Notes under the pieces: model-generated
What the model was told of the DNA's origin: nothing
Seen by the model: only the letters and a program-made list of their open reading frames with translations
Database searches by the model: none
Made by a program: the position numbers and the translations under genes
Shown: in pieces, positions 24,250-34,282 of the stretch
How the letters are laid out: each line of letters starts with the position of its first letter
How positions within the stretch are numbered: position 1 is the first letter of the stretch
From: Streptomyces sp. NRRL S-31
Lineage (GTDB): Bacteria; Actinomycetota; Actinomycetes; Streptomycetales; Streptomycetaceae
NCBI RefSeq assembly: GCF_000718775.1
Contig: NZ_JOCB01000090.1
Coordinates: forward strand, 1-35,332
Direction: 5' to 3'
Length of the DNA stretch: 35,332 bases

Positions 24250-25722
24250 ATGCCCGACGCCCCCGTCCGGCCCACCGCGGCCGGCAGTTCCGCATCCGTA
24301 CGGCCCGGTGCCGTGGTCGCGGTGCTGGCCCTGGCCGGTATCACCGTGTCGCTGATGCAGACCCTGGTGATCCCGATCGTTCCCGAGCTGCCCGTCTACC
24401 TGCACGCCTCGGCGTCCGACGCCGCCTGGGCGGTCACCGCCACCCTGCTGGCCGCCGCCGTCGCCACGCCCGTGGCCGGCCGGCTCGGCGACATGTTCGG
24501 CAAGCGGCGGATGCTGCTGGTCAGCCTGGTGCTGCTGGTGGCCGGCTCGGCGGTGTGCGCGCTCAGCGACGGGCTGGTCCCGATGATCGTCGGCCGCGCG
24601 CTGCAAGGTCTCGCCGCCGCCGTGGTCCCGCTGGGCATCAGCATCATGCGCGACGAGCTGCCGCCGGAGAAGCTGGCCGGCTCCACCGCGCTGATGAGCG
24701 CCTCGCTCGGTGTCGGCGGCGCCCTCGGGCTGCCCGCCGCGGCGTTCCTCGCCGACCACTACGACTGGCACGTGCTGTTCTGGACCTCTGCGAGCCTGGG
24801 CGTCGTCGCGTTCGCGCTGGTGCTGGGCCTGGTGCCGGAATCCGCCGTGCGCACCGGCGGCCGGTTCGACCTGGCCGGCGCGCTCGGCATGGCCGTCGGG
24901 CTGGTCTCGCTGCTGCTCGCCGTCTCCAAGGGCGCCGACTGGGGCTGGGGCAGCGGCAGCACCCTCGGCCTGTTCGCGCTCGCCGTCGTGGCCCTCGTGG
25001 CCTGGGGCTTCTTCGAGCTGCGGACGGCGCAGCCGCTGGTGGACCTGCGCACCACAGCCCGCCGCCAGGTGCTGTTCACCAACCTGGCCTCGATCGCGTT
25101 CGGCTTCGCGATGTTCGCGATGTCCCTCGTGCTGCCGCAGCTCCTCCAGCTGCCCACGCAGACCGGCTACGGCCTCGGCAGGTCCATGCTCACCGTGGGT
25201 CTGGTGATGGCTCCGCAGGGCCTGGTGATGATGGCCATGGCACCGGTCTCCGCCATGATCACCAAGTCCCGGGGCCCGAAGGTCACGCTCATGACCGGAG
25301 CGGTGATCGTCGCCGTCGGGTACGGCCTCGACATCGTGCTGATGAGCGAGGTCTGGCACCTGATCCTGGTCTCCTGTGTGATCGGCGCGGGCGTCGGCTT
25401 CGCCTACGGCGCCATGCCCGCCCTGATCATGGGCGCGGTCCCGGCCTCGGAGACGGCCGCCGCGAACAGCCTCAACACGCTGATGCGGTCGATCGGCACC
25501 TCGGTGGCCAGCGCCGTGGCGGGCGTGCTCCTGGCCCAGATGACGGTCAGCCTCGGCGGTCACGCGCTGCCCTCCGAGAACGGCTTCAAGGCCGTCCTGG
25601 CGTGCGGCGCGGGCGCGGCGGTCCTCGCCTTCCTGCTCGCCTCGTTCCTCCCCCGGCACCGCCCGGCCGGCCTCGCGCCCGTTCCGGCGGCCACCGGGGC
25701 GCCGGCCGAGCGGGTCGGCTGA
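24250..25722 (+). CDS. MFS transporter, DHA2 (14-TM) drug-export family
   Basis: A 490-residue inner-membrane exporter. Motif A is GRLGDMFGKRRMLL after TM2, GRALQGLAAAVVPLGISIMRD is motif B, and GVGGALGLPAAAFLADHYDWHVLFW is motif C. About 14 hydrophobic segments are present, with the long central pair around ADWGWGSGSTLGLFALAVVALVAWGFF. ATG 24250 has GGAAGG eight bases upstream. It is probably repressed by the divergent TetR protein and induced by the exported compound. Substrate not deducible. Confidence 0.93.
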   Translation: MPDAPVRPTAAGSSASVRPGAVVAVLALAGITVSLMQTLVIPIVPELPVYLHASASDAAWAVTATLLAAAVATPVAGRLGDMFGKRRMLLVSLVLLVAGSAVCALSDGLVPMIVGRALQGLAAAVVPLGISIMRDELPPEKLAGSTALMSASLGVGGALGLPAAAFLADHYDWHVLFWTSASLGVVAFALVLGLVPESAVRTGGRFDLAGALGMAVGLVSLLLAVSKGADWGWGSGSTLGLFALAVVALVAWGFFELRTAQPLVDLRTTARRQVLFTNLASIAFGFAMFAMSLVLPQLLQLPTQTGYGLGRSMLTVGLVMAPQGLVMMAMAPVSAMITKSRGPKVTLMTGAVIVAVGYGLDIVLMSEVWHLILVSCVIGAGVGFAYGAMPALIMGAVPASETAAANSLNTLMRSIGTSVASAVAGVLLAQMTVSLGGHALPSENGFKAVLACGAGAAVLAFLLASFLPRHRPAGLAPVPAATGAPAERVG

Positions 25723-25819
25723 CAGCGGTCCCGTCCCGGGCCGGCGCGGCGGGGCCCGTTCAGGGGAACCGGGCGGGAAAGGCGCGTGAGCGCGCGGGGG
25801 CCGGTCGAGAACTTCTGCC

Positions 25820-26818
25820 GTGACCGCCCCGCCCCTGCCGCTCATCGCGCCGATGCTCGCCACCCCCGGCCGTCTGCCGTCCGCCGCCCAGGACCGGCGG
25901 TGGGCGTACGAGACCAAACAGGACGGCCAGCGGGTGATGGTCTACCTGCCCGGCGACGGCCGGGTGCTGCTGCGCGCCCGCTCCGGCGAGGACATCACCG
26001 CGGCCTACCCCGAACTCCGGCCACTGGGCTCGGTCCTCGGCTCCACGCCCGCCGTGCTGGACGGCGAGGTACTGGCCCTGGACGAGCGGGGCCGGGCCGA
26101 CTTCCAGCTGCTCCAGAGCCGGATGGGCCTCGCGCACGCCCCCGCGCGGGCGGCGCGCCAGGCCGCCCGGGTGCCCGTGCACCTGGTCCTGTTCGACGTG
26201 CCGTACCTGGCGGAGCCACTGGTGCGGCTGTCCTACGTCCGGCGGCGGGCCCGGCTGGAGGGGCTCGGCCTGGCCGGGCCGCACTGGTCGACGCCGGGCG
26301 CCGTGACCGGGCACGGCGCCGAGGCGCTGCGCGCCACCCAGGAGCACGGCCTGGAAGGGCTGGTGTGCAAGCGACTGGACTCGGTGTACGAGCCCGGGGT
26401 CCGCTCCCGCGCCTGGATCAAGATCCGCAACATGCGCGCCGAGGACGTGATCGTCGGCGGCTGGCTGCCCGGCAAGGGCCGGCTGACCGGCCTGCCGGGC
26501 GCGGTCCTGGTCGGCCAGCGCGACGCGGACGGCCGGCTGCGCCACGTCGGCGGGGTCGGCACCGGCTGGAGCGAGGCGGAACGCGTCCGGCTGGCGGAAC
26601 TGCTGCGGGACGCGGCGAGCGACCGGTGCCCCTTCGCTCCGGCGCCACGCGTCACCGGGGCGCGCTGGGTGGTGCCCCGGCTGGTGGGCGAGGTCCGCTA
26701 CAGCACCCGGACCCGGAACGGGATGCTGCGCCAGCCGTCCTGGCTGCGGCTGCGCCCGGACCTCACGCCGGAGGAGTCGGCGGCGGACCTGCCGGCCGAA
26801 CCGGGCCCGGGGGGCTGA
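25820..26818 (+). CDS. ATP-dependent DNA ligase (LigD/LigC type)
   Basis: A 332-residue nucleotidyltransferase plus OB-fold ligase. Motif I is [10 protein letters not shown], with Lys33 as the AMP-acceptor lysine; motif III is LFDVPYL; motif IV is [12 protein letters not shown]; motif V is [10 protein letters not shown]. The OB domain follows ([42 protein letters not shown]). It matches the ligase domain of bacterial end-joining ligases, but no Ku, polymerase or nuclease domain lies nearby. GTG 25820 lacks a clear ribosome site, so the start is less sure. From memory, S. coelicolor has several such paralogues. Confidence 0.92.
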   Translation: MTAPPLPLIAPMLATPGRLPSAAQDRRWAYETKQDGQRVMVYLPGDGRVLLRARSGEDITAAYPELRPLGSVLGSTPAVLDGEVLALDERGRADFQLLQSRMGLAHAPARAARQAARVPVHLVLFDVPYLAEPLVRLSYVRRRARLEGLGLAGPHWSTPGAVTGHGAEALRATQEHGLEGLVCKRLDSVYEPGVRSRAWIKIRNMRAEDVIVGGWLPGKGRLTGLPGAVLVGQRDADGRLRHVGGVGTGWSEAERVRLAELLRDAASDRCPFAPAPRVTGARWVVPRLVGEVRYSTRTRNGMLRQPSWLRLRPDLTPEESAADLPAEPGPGG

Positions 26819-26864
26819 CCCGCGGTGCGGAAGGGGCGGAAGCGGCTGCCGGTACGCCAGGTCC

Positions 26865-27145
26865 GGCCAGGTCCAGCAGGGGCGGCAGGTCCGCCCGGTC
26901 CCCCTGGTCCCCCTGGTCCGCCTCGTCCGCCTCGTCCGCCAAGTCCCCCAGGACGGGCCAGGTCCGCCTGGTCCGCCCGGTCCGCCCGGTCCGCCAGGTC
27001 CCCCTGGTCCGCCAGGGCCGCCTCGTCCGCCAGGTCCCCCTGGTCCGCCAGGGCCGCCTCGTCCGCCAGGTCCCCCTGGTCCGCCAGGGCCGCCAGGTCC
27101 CCCTGGTCCGCCAGGGCCGCCAGGGCCGCCAGGGCCCCCTGGGGT
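26865..27145. repeat. 9-bp (GGTCCNCCN) minisatellite with 36-bp higher-order units
   Basis: About 280 bases are built of GGTCCNCCN-like units. From about 26998 a 36-base unit (CCAGGTCCCCCTGGTCCG then CCAGGGCCGCCTCGTCCG) recurs twice in full and then as 27-base shortened copies. A phase break lies near 26960 (GACGGGCCA), where the Gly-Pro-Pro frame shifts by one base. Read on the plus strand it would encode collagen-like (Gly-Pro-Pro)n in one frame, with poor GC3. Confidence 0.85.
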
Positions 27146-27213
27146 GAACGCGCCTTGCGGTAGGCCCGGTTCACGCGCCCAGGGTCCGCGGGGCCCGTTC
27201 CCGCCCCAGGGTC

Positions 27214-27219
27214 TATGGT
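27214..27219 (+). promoter_or_regulatory. -10 element TATGGT, probable leaderless hemC start
   Basis: TATGGT followed by seven bases and ATG 27227. An in-frame ATG at 27215 falls inside this element, so 27227 is preferred. Confidence 0.5.
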
Positions 27220-27226
27220 GTCCTGC

Positions 27227-28162
27227 ATGTCTGCACCGGAACTGATCCGCATCGTCTCCCGTGACTCGCCCATGGCCCTGGCCCAGGTCGAGCGGGTCCG
27301 GGCCGAGCTGACCGCGCTGCACCCGGGCCTGCGAACCGAGGTGGTCCCGGTGAAGACGACCGGCGACAAGTGGCTGGGCGACCTGTCCCAGGTCGAGGGC
27401 AAGGGCGCCTTCACCAAGGAGGTGGACGCGGCCCTGCTGGCCGGGGAGGCGGATCTCGCGGTGCACTGCGTCAAGGACGTGCCCGCCGACCGGCCGCTGC
27501 CCGCCGGCACGGTGTTCGCCGCGTTCCTGAAGCGGGACGACATCCGGGACGCGCTGGTGCACCCGGACGGGCTGACCCTGGACGAGCTGCCGGCCGGAAC
27601 CCGGATCGGCACCTCCGCGGTGCGCCGGATCGCCCAGCTGGCCGCCACCCACCCGCAGCTGGAGTGCGTGCCGTTCCGCGGCAACGCCAACCGCCGGCTG
27701 GAGAAGCTGGCCGCGGGCGAGGCGGACGCGCTGCTGCTGGCGGTGTCCGGCCTGGAGCGGATCGGCCGGAGCGACGTGATCAGCCAGGTGCTGTCGACGG
27801 AGGAGATGATGCCGCCGATCGGCGCGGGCATCCTCGCGCTCCAGTGCCGGGAGGACGACACCGCGGTGATCGACGCGGTCAGCGGGCTCGGCGACCCGGA
27901 CACCCACCGGGAGGCGACGGCCGAGCGGATGTTCCTGCACGTGCTCCAGGGCCACTGCAACAGCCCGATCGCCGGGTACGCGCGCGTGGACCGCGGCGGA
28001 GAGCTCTCGCTGCGCGCCTGCGTGTTCACCCCGGACGGCAAGACGCGGCTGAACGCCCACGAGTGGGCGGGCCGGCTCGACCCGGCCACGCTCGGCACCT
28101 CGGTCGCGGTGGCGCTGCTGCGGCAGGGCGCGCGCGAGATCATCGACGGCATCCCGCACTGA
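27227..28162 (+). CDS. hemC: hydroxymethylbilane synthase (porphobilinogen deaminase), divergent copy
   Basis: A 311-residue enzyme that polymerises four porphobilinogens to hydroxymethylbilane in tetrapyrrole synthesis. Cys244 in [11 protein letters not shown] is the dipyrromethane-cofactor anchor and Asp84 in HCVKDVP the catalytic acid. Arg133-Arg134 ([11 protein letters not shown]) are conserved. Some positions deviate: [11 protein letters not shown] replaces the usual RGNVxTRLxKL, and HCVKDVP replaces HSMKDVP. No other heme gene is near, whereas the housekeeping hemC sits with hemA and hemD in streptomycetes, so this is probably a second copy with a specialised role. The N-terminus begins directly with the beta-1 strand ([15 protein letters not shown]). 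Confidence 0.9.
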   Translation: MSAPELIRIVSRDSPMALAQVERVRAELTALHPGLRTEVVPVKTTGDKWLGDLSQVEGKGAFTKEVDAALLAGEADLAVHCVKDVPADRPLPAGTVFAAFLKRDDIRDALVHPDGLTLDELPAGTRIGTSAVRRIAQLAATHPQLECVPFRGNANRRLEKLAAGEADALLLAVSGLERIGRSDVISQVLSTEEMMPPIGAGILALQCREDDTAVIDAVSGLGDPDTHREATAERMFLHVLQGHCNSPIAGYARVDRGGELSLRACVFTPDGKTRLNAHEWAGRLDPATLGTSVAVALLRQGAREIIDGIPH

Positions 28163-28176
28163 GCGCCGTACGGCGT

Positions 28177-28203
28177 GCGCCGCCCCGGGCGTCCGGGCGG
28201 CGC
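28177..28203. terminator. terminator between hemC and the convergent hypothetical gene
   Basis: A 9-bp perfect stem GCGCCGCCC/GGGCGGCGC with a nine-base loop, 15 bases after the hemC stop and 12 bases before the convergent stop codon. Confidence 0.6.
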
Positions 28204-28214
28204 GGCCGTGCGGG

Positions 28215-28739
28215 TCAGGCGGAGCCCGGCTCCGCCTGGTCCTTCAGGAAGACGGAGACCTGGTGGGCCAGGCCGCCCTGCCCGGTGCCCGCGGGAGCGG
28301 CCGCGGCCGTCGGCTCCGTCACCCCGATGCCGCCCGCCCACAGCCGGCGGTCGGCCCACTCGTCGTCCACCCGCAGCTGCACCTGTACGTCCACGTGGGT
28401 GAGGGCGGCCTCGGGCGCGGCGGCGTAGACCACGGCGGTGGCCCGGCGCAGCGGGTGGACGTCGAAGCCCTCGATGAACTGGGAGTTGCGCCAGTCGATG
28501 AAGGCGCCCTCGCCGTCCGGGCCGACGCGGACGTCGATCTGCCCGTCCTCCAGGTGGATGCCGCGGTGCCGCGCGCCCCGGTTCTCGACGGTCACCCGGA
28601 CACTGAAATACGTCAGCCCGGCGGCGGCGTCGTCCCGTCCGCGCGGTGGCTCGGCGGCCTCCAGGCGGTGGACGCGGACCCGCAGACCGGCATGCTCCTC
28701 GTACTCCTGCCAGTCACCGACCACGTTCGGCTCGTACAC
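28215..28739 (-). CDS. conserved hypothetical protein, DUF4352-like beta-sandwich
   Basis: A 174-residue protein ([34 protein letters not shown]...[33 protein letters not shown]) with the alternating pattern of an immunoglobulin-like beta-sandwich, like the DUF4352 group, but without a signal peptide or lipobox. The C-terminus (about 135-174) is Ala/Gly-rich. GTG 28739 has GAGGGG about five bases upstream. Its promoter has a perfect palindrome filling the spacer, so it is probably tightly regulated. Function unknown. Confidence 0.78.
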   Translation of the reverse strand: MYEPNVVGDWQEYEEHAGLRVRVHRLEAAEPPRGRDDAAAGLTYFSVRVTVENRGARHRGIHLEDGQIDVRVGPDGEGAFIDWRNSQFIEGFDVHPLRRATAVVYAAAPEAALTHVDVQVQLRVDDEWADRRLWAGGIGVTEPTAAAAPAGTGQGGLAHQVSVFLKDQAEPGSA

Positions 28740-28767
28740 AGTGCCCCTCTCGACCTGGGAGAGCCGC

Positions 28768-28797
28768 TGTCTATCTGTGCGCTCAGCGCACTGTCAA
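28768..28797 (-). promoter_or_regulatory. promoter with palindrome in its spacer
   Basis: On the minus strand, TTGACA (28797-28792) and TAGACA (28773-28768) are separated by 18 bases, of which 15 are the palindrome GTGCGCT-C-AGCGCAC (28777-28791). A dimeric repressor bound there would block polymerase directly. No obvious cognate regulator is adjacent. Confidence 0.6.
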
Positions 28798-28869
28798 ATG
28801 AGCCGAATGCGCCCTTGCCGGGTGCTTCACCCGCTCCGATCGGTGATCAAGCGCTGCCCAGGAGGAATC

Positions 28870-28895
28870 GTTCCCGGGCACTTTCGGCCGGGTAC
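28870..28895 (+). promoter_or_regulatory. SigB-type promoter candidate, distal
   Basis: GTTC-N16-GGGTAC (28870-28873 and 28890-28895) matches the -10 of the general-stress consensus GNNT-N14-16-GGGTAC/T exactly and the -35 partly. It lies about 300 bases before the sigma-factor ATG. Confidence 0.35.
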
Positions 28896-29037
28896 ACGCG
28901 CGTGCCGCACATCACGTCCGCGGCGAGATCGGCGGGCCGGGCGGGCGGGCGGCGCGGAGGCCGGGGCCGGGGTGGATGCCGACCGGGAACCAAGGCGGAT
29001 CCTGACCGCGAACAAAGAGGTCTGTTTGTACTGATTT

Positions 29038-29063
29038 GTTTTGAGATGCCCAATAGAGGGAAT
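29038..29063 (+). promoter_or_regulatory. SigB-type promoter candidate, proximal
   Basis: GTTTT (29038-29042), 15 bases, GGGAAT (29058-29063). The -35 matches GTTT and the -10 differs from GGGTAT at one base. It would suit autoregulation or cross-regulation of the downstream SigB-family gene. Confidence 0.4.
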
Positions 29064-29200
29064 CAGGACAGCAGTGCTTCGGACAGGAGGCACGTCCGTG
29101 GGAACCGGCCGTCGCCGGGTGCCCCGATGTCCTTCTTGTGGTCCGAGCGCACCTCCCACGGTGTCTGTCCATCCAGCACCTGCCGAAAGAGGTGCGCGCG

Positions 29201-29992
29201 ATGCGTGTCACTGGCAGCACCAAGCCCCATCCCCACGACGACGCCCCGGACACGAGCGCGTCCTTCGAACGCCTCGCCGAGCTGCCCGACGGCCCCGAGC
29301 GCCAGGCGCTCCGGGACGAACTGGTCCGGCTGTGGCTGCCCATGGCCGAGCGGATCGCGGTGCGGTTCCGCGGCCGTGGCGAAGCCCTGGAGGACCTGTA
29401 CCAGGTGGCCGCGCTGGGTCTGGTCAAGGCCGTCGACCACTACGACCCCGAGCGCGGGCGCGCCTTCGAGGCGTACGCGGTGCCCACCATCACCGGGGAG
29501 ATCAAGCGCCACTTCCGGGACCACATGTGGACGCTGCACGTGCCCCGCCGGGTTCAGGACCTGCGCAACCGGGTCAGGTCCGCCGTGAAGGAGCTGGCGC
29601 AGACCACGGCGGGCCGGGCGCCGACCGTCGCCGAGATCGCCGCGTACACACGCCTCAGCGAGGACGAGGTGCGCACCGGGATGGAGGCGCTGGAGTGCTT
29701 CTCCGCGCTGTCCCTGGACGCCGAGGTGGCCGGCACCGACGGCTACGCCCTCGGGGACTCCCTGGGCGAACCGGACCCGGGATTCGACCTGGTCGTGGAC
29801 CGGGCGGCGGTCAGGCCGTGCCTGGAGGCGCTGCCCGAGCGCGAGCGCACCATCCTCTACCTGCGGTTCTTCCGCGGCATGACGCAGAGCCGGATCGCCG
29901 ACCAGCTGGGGATCTCGCAGATGCACGTCTCGCGGCTGCTCAGCGGCTGCTTCGACCGGCTGCGCGAGGAACTCCTCGCGGAGGCCCGCTGA
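29201..29992 (+). CDS. SigB/SigF-family RNA polymerase sigma factor
   Basis: A 263-residue stress-type group 3 sigma factor. Region 2 covers about 45-115 (RGRGEALEDLYQVAALGLVKAVDHYDPERGRAFEAYAVPTITGEIKRHFRDHMW, with the core-binding and -10 recognition helices). Region 3 lies around 125-170 (KELAQTTAGRAPTVAEIAAYTRLSEDEV). Region 4 is about 205-258 (LEALPERERTILYLRFFRGMTQSRIADQLGISQMHVSRLLSGCFDRLREEL), the -35 reader. By position it may correspond to S. coelicolor sigG, from memory and unchecked. No anti-sigma gene is adjacent. ATG 29201 has AAAGAGG upstream. Its stop lies one base from that of the convergent ANTAR gene. Confidence 0.93.
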   Translation: MRVTGSTKPHPHDDAPDTSASFERLAELPDGPERQALRDELVRLWLPMAERIAVRFRGRGEALEDLYQVAALGLVKAVDHYDPERGRAFEAYAVPTITGEIKRHFRDHMWTLHVPRRVQDLRNRVRSAVKELAQTTAGRAPTVAEIAAYTRLSEDEVRTGMEALECFSALSLDAEVAGTDGYALGDSLGEPDPGFDLVVDRAAVRPCLEALPERERTILYLRFFRGMTQSRIADQLGISQMHVSRLLSGCFDRLREELLAEAR

Positions 29993-29993
29993 C

Positions 29994-30308
29994 CTATTCC
30001 CCCTCCGTGCCGGGGACCTGCACGGGGCCGTAGCGGTCCAGGGCCGCCTCCAGCTCGGAGCGGATGTCGGGCGGGATGTCGCCGCGCCGGCCCCAGATCA
30101 GGATCAGCTCCGAGACATGGCGCAGCTTGATGTTGGTGTGCTGGGAGACCTCCCGCAGCACCTGCCAGCCCTGGTCCGGAGTGACGCGGCCGAGGGCCAC
30201 CACCATCCCGATCGCCTGGTCCACGACCGCGTGCGAGGTCATGGCCTCCTTCAGCTGGTCGACCTCCGCCTGCAAGGCGGCGATCCGGTCCGGCTCGCTC
30301 TCTCCCAT
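29994..30308 (-). CDS. small ANTAR-domain RNA-binding protein
   Basis: A 104-residue protein. An N-terminal heptad-type coiled coil (DRIAALQAEVDQLKEAMTSH) leads into an ANTAR domain (AVVDQAIGMVVALGRVTPDQGWQVLREVSQHTNIKLRHVSELIL, about residues 28-72), the three-helix unit that binds paired hairpins in nascent RNA to prevent termination. There is no receiver or GAF sensor, so it would need a partner or act constitutively. ATG 30308 is in frame but has GGAGGG directly against it, an awkward spacing. It is convergent with the sigma-factor gene. Confidence 0.88.
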   Translation of the reverse strand: MGESEPDRIAALQAEVDQLKEAMTSHAVVDQAIGMVVALGRVTPDQGWQVLREVSQHTNIKLRHVSELILIWGRRGDIPPDIRSELEAALDRYGPVQVPGTEGE

Positions 30309-30437
30309 CCCTCCATCGTGCGCGGGAGCCTTGCACCCCTGCCACCCGGGGTACTCGACAGGCCATTCCACCCCGTTCGGACGGACACTGGTGCCAGACC
30401 GGTGGCCGCCCGGCCCCGAGAGCAGGACGCGACTGCC

Positions 30438-31247
30438 ATGACCCACGACAGCCCCGCCGGCCACGGACCGCGCAGGAAAGAAGTCGTCTCCACCCACGCC
30501 GTCTTCGGCGCGCCCTGCTGGGTGAGCCTGACCAGCAGGGACCTGCGAGCCACCCAGGACTTCTACACCGCCGTCCTGGGCTGGCGCTGGCGTGGCGCCA
30601 AGCTCGGCGAGCACTTCCGGATCGCCCTGGCGGACGGGGTCCCGGTCGCCGGGATCGCCGCCGTCGCCTCCATGTGGCAGATGGCGGTGGCCTGGACCCC
30701 GTACTTCGCCGTGCCGGACGCGGACGTCGCGGTCTCCCGGGTGCGGGAGCGCGGCGGCACGGCGGCGGTCGGGCCGCTGTCCTTCCCGCCCGGCCGGGCG
30801 GCGCTGCTCGCCGACCGGGACGGCGCCACGTTCGGGATCTGGCAGGGGGAACTGGTCACCAACTGGGAGGCGTGGCGGCACGCGGCGCCCACCTTCGTGC
30901 GGCTGCACACCCGTGACGCCTTCGACGCCGCCATCTTCTACGGCGAGGTCCTGGACTGGGCGACCGGGCGGCCGGGCGCTTGCGAGGTGGAGTACGACGG
31001 CGGCGAGGTGCTGCTGCGCAGCGAGGGTGACGTGGTGGCGCGCATCGACTCCGGCGCGGTGGAGGCCGCCCCGGACCCCTCCGTCCGCCCCCACTGGCAG
31101 GTCCATTTCACGGTCGCCGATGTGCCGGGGTGCGCGCGCACGGCGGAGAAGCACGGCGGCAGCGTGCTGAGGGAGAGCGAGCGGGAGGCGATCCTGCGGG
31201 ACGCCGACGGGGCGCAGTTCACGGTGACGGCGCACGGCGCCCTCTGA
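30438..31247 (+). CDS. tandem VOC (glyoxalase/bleomycin-resistance) family protein
   Basis: A 269-residue protein with two VOC modules: residues about 22-135 (FGAPCWVSLTSRDLRATQDFYTAVLGWRWRG... ALLADRDGATFGIWQG) and about 145-265 (APTFVRLHTRDAFDAAIFYGEVLDWATG...REAILRDADGAQFTV). The second half has the terminal D-x-x-G-A-x-F motif. Such proteins bind metals or antibiotics, or act in glyoxal detoxification; the exact activity is unknown. ATG 30438 lies downstream of AGCAGG. The frame is open further upstream, but that reads through the ANTAR gene. Confidence 0.88.
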   Translation: MTHDSPAGHGPRRKEVVSTHAVFGAPCWVSLTSRDLRATQDFYTAVLGWRWRGAKLGEHFRIALADGVPVAGIAAVASMWQMAVAWTPYFAVPDADVAVSRVRERGGTAAVGPLSFPPGRAALLADRDGATFGIWQGELVTNWEAWRHAAPTFVRLHTRDAFDAAIFYGEVLDWATGRPGACEVEYDGGEVLLRSEGDVVARIDSGAVEAAPDPSVRPHWQVHFTVADVPGCARTAEKHGGSVLRESEREAILRDADGAQFTVTAHGAL

Positions 31248-31263
31248 TCTCCGGGCGCCGCGG

Positions 31264-31285
31264 CCCGGTCACTTCTTCGCCCCGG

Positions 31286-31297
<12 letters not shown>
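31264..31297. repeat. perfect 17-bp tandem duplication at the glgX stop codon
   Basis: CCCGGTCACTTCTTCGC occurs at 31264-31280 and again at 31281-31297. The copy nearer the gene supplies the A-K-K-stop end of glgX, and the other repeats those codons after the stop. Confidence 0.95.
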
Positions 31298-33468
<2,171 letters not shown>

Positions 33469-33472
<4 letters not shown>

Positions 33473-33981
33473 CGGCTGCCCTCCAGGGCGTCGTCACCGG
33501 CGGGCGCCCGCGCGGCCAGCACGGCCACCGGCTCCTCGCGGGGGACCTTCAGATCCGTGCGCAGCGTGGGCGCGGGGGCGACGGGCACCAGCGGGACGCG
33601 CTCGCCGGCGCGAGCGCGCTGCGAGAACCAGATGATCTTGCTGCCGGTGTCCGAGGCGCAGCAGCCCCAGCCGTCGCTCATGGCGGCGATGTCCGCGAGG
33701 CAGGCGCGCAGGTCCTGATCGGGGCGCAGGTCCGGGTCGTCGTCGCCGAAGGCGGTGATGAGGTGCTGGCGGTTCCACCACATCTCGATCGAGGTGTGCT
33801 TGTCCGTCGCGTGCGCGTCGATCGCCCGCAACAGCAGTTCGGCGCCGCGGCAGACGGGGTCGACGAGGTTGTCGAGGTCCCAGTGGCGGAGATGGGCGGC
33901 CAGGATGCGGCTGACCTGTCCGACCCGTTCGGGGCTGACTTCCACGTCGAGGTGGTAGTAGCAGGGCACTGCGGTCTTCAT
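33469..33981 (-). CDS. degenerate HATPase-like protein coupled to glgX
   Basis: A 170-residue protein that follows the layout of small RsbW-like ATPases (HLRHWDLDNLVDPVCRGAELLLRAIDAHATDKHTSIEMWW...SDGWGCCASDTGSKIIWF). The N box ELVTNAxxHA is replaced by ELLLRAIDAHA without the Asn; the G1 Asp motif and the G2 glycines are missing; the closing GWG...GxKxxWF strand is preserved. It therefore looks like a non-ATP-binding relative acting as a binding partner. The last 40 residues are disordered. ATG 33981 has GGAG about nine bases upstream, and its stop overlaps the glgX start. The family is known in streptomycetes without a defined role. Confidence 0.8.
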
Positions 33982-34282
33982 CGTCGCTTGCTCCTCACCG
34001 GCGAAGCTCTCGCTCCCCTCGCCCGTCCGGAACGGTTCCGGACACACAGCGTGAGCGGTTCTCGCTTCTGAGTCACCTCCACGGTGCGGGCACTACGCCA
34101 TTCGTGCAACACGAGCCCCGACACCCCCATCTGATTGAAGATCCAACAAGACGCTGCGTCGTCGCGCGTGCACCATAAGTGAAAGCCTCGATCGCCGTAA
34201 CGGTGCCGTGCCCCTCCGTGCCCGGACACCACCCGACCGTCGGGAACGCGCCCAGTCGAGAGCGTGGAGGGTGAAGAGGGCC
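33982..34282. promoter_or_regulatory. 301-base divergent promoter region of the glycogen locus
   Basis: No gene is supported. On the minus strand TTACGG (34200-34195) and TATGGT (34177-34172) lie 17 bases apart, giving a leader of roughly 180 bases for the coupled pair. Toward the plus strand GGAGGG (34267) precedes the DUF5133 start. The region 34100-34200 is AT-richer. Confidence 0.45.

Larger units (their letters stand above)
26819..27226. other. 408-base gap between ligase and hemC, filled by a minisatellite
   Basis: The gap holds the 9-bp repeat block and the hemC promoter. Several frames are open because the repeat unit is a multiple of three and lacks stops. The most coding-like by base composition is a minus-strand frame from about 27228 or 27174 ([12 protein letters not shown] repeats), but it has no clear ribosome site. 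I therefore do not call a gene. Confidence 0.5.
28740..29200. promoter_or_regulatory. 461-base divergent promoter region of the hypothetical and sigma-factor genes
   Basis: No convincing gene is present. It contains the promoter/operator at 28768-28797 for the minus-strand gene and two SigB-like promoter candidates toward the sigma gene. Bases 29008-29060 form an AT-rich island. Confidence 0.5.

Noticed and set aside
26865..27145. CRISPR array
   Set aside because: Units are contiguous 9-bp repeats without unique spacers, and no cas gene is present.
26825..27163. Plus-strand GTG frame of 112 residues (Gly-Pro-Pro then Ser/Ala/Arg)
   Set aside because: The frame changes character at the phase break, has GC2 near 100% in the second half, and no good ribosome site. 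Treated as repeat DNA.
25760..28159. 799-residue minus-strand open frame containing Gly-Gly-Pro repeats
   Set aside because: Runs antisense through the DNA ligase, the minisatellite and hemC; its flanks have no protein-like sequence.
30349..30354. GGGTAC as a SigB-type -10 before the VOC gene
   Set aside because: No GNNT-like -35 at 14-16 bases upstream.
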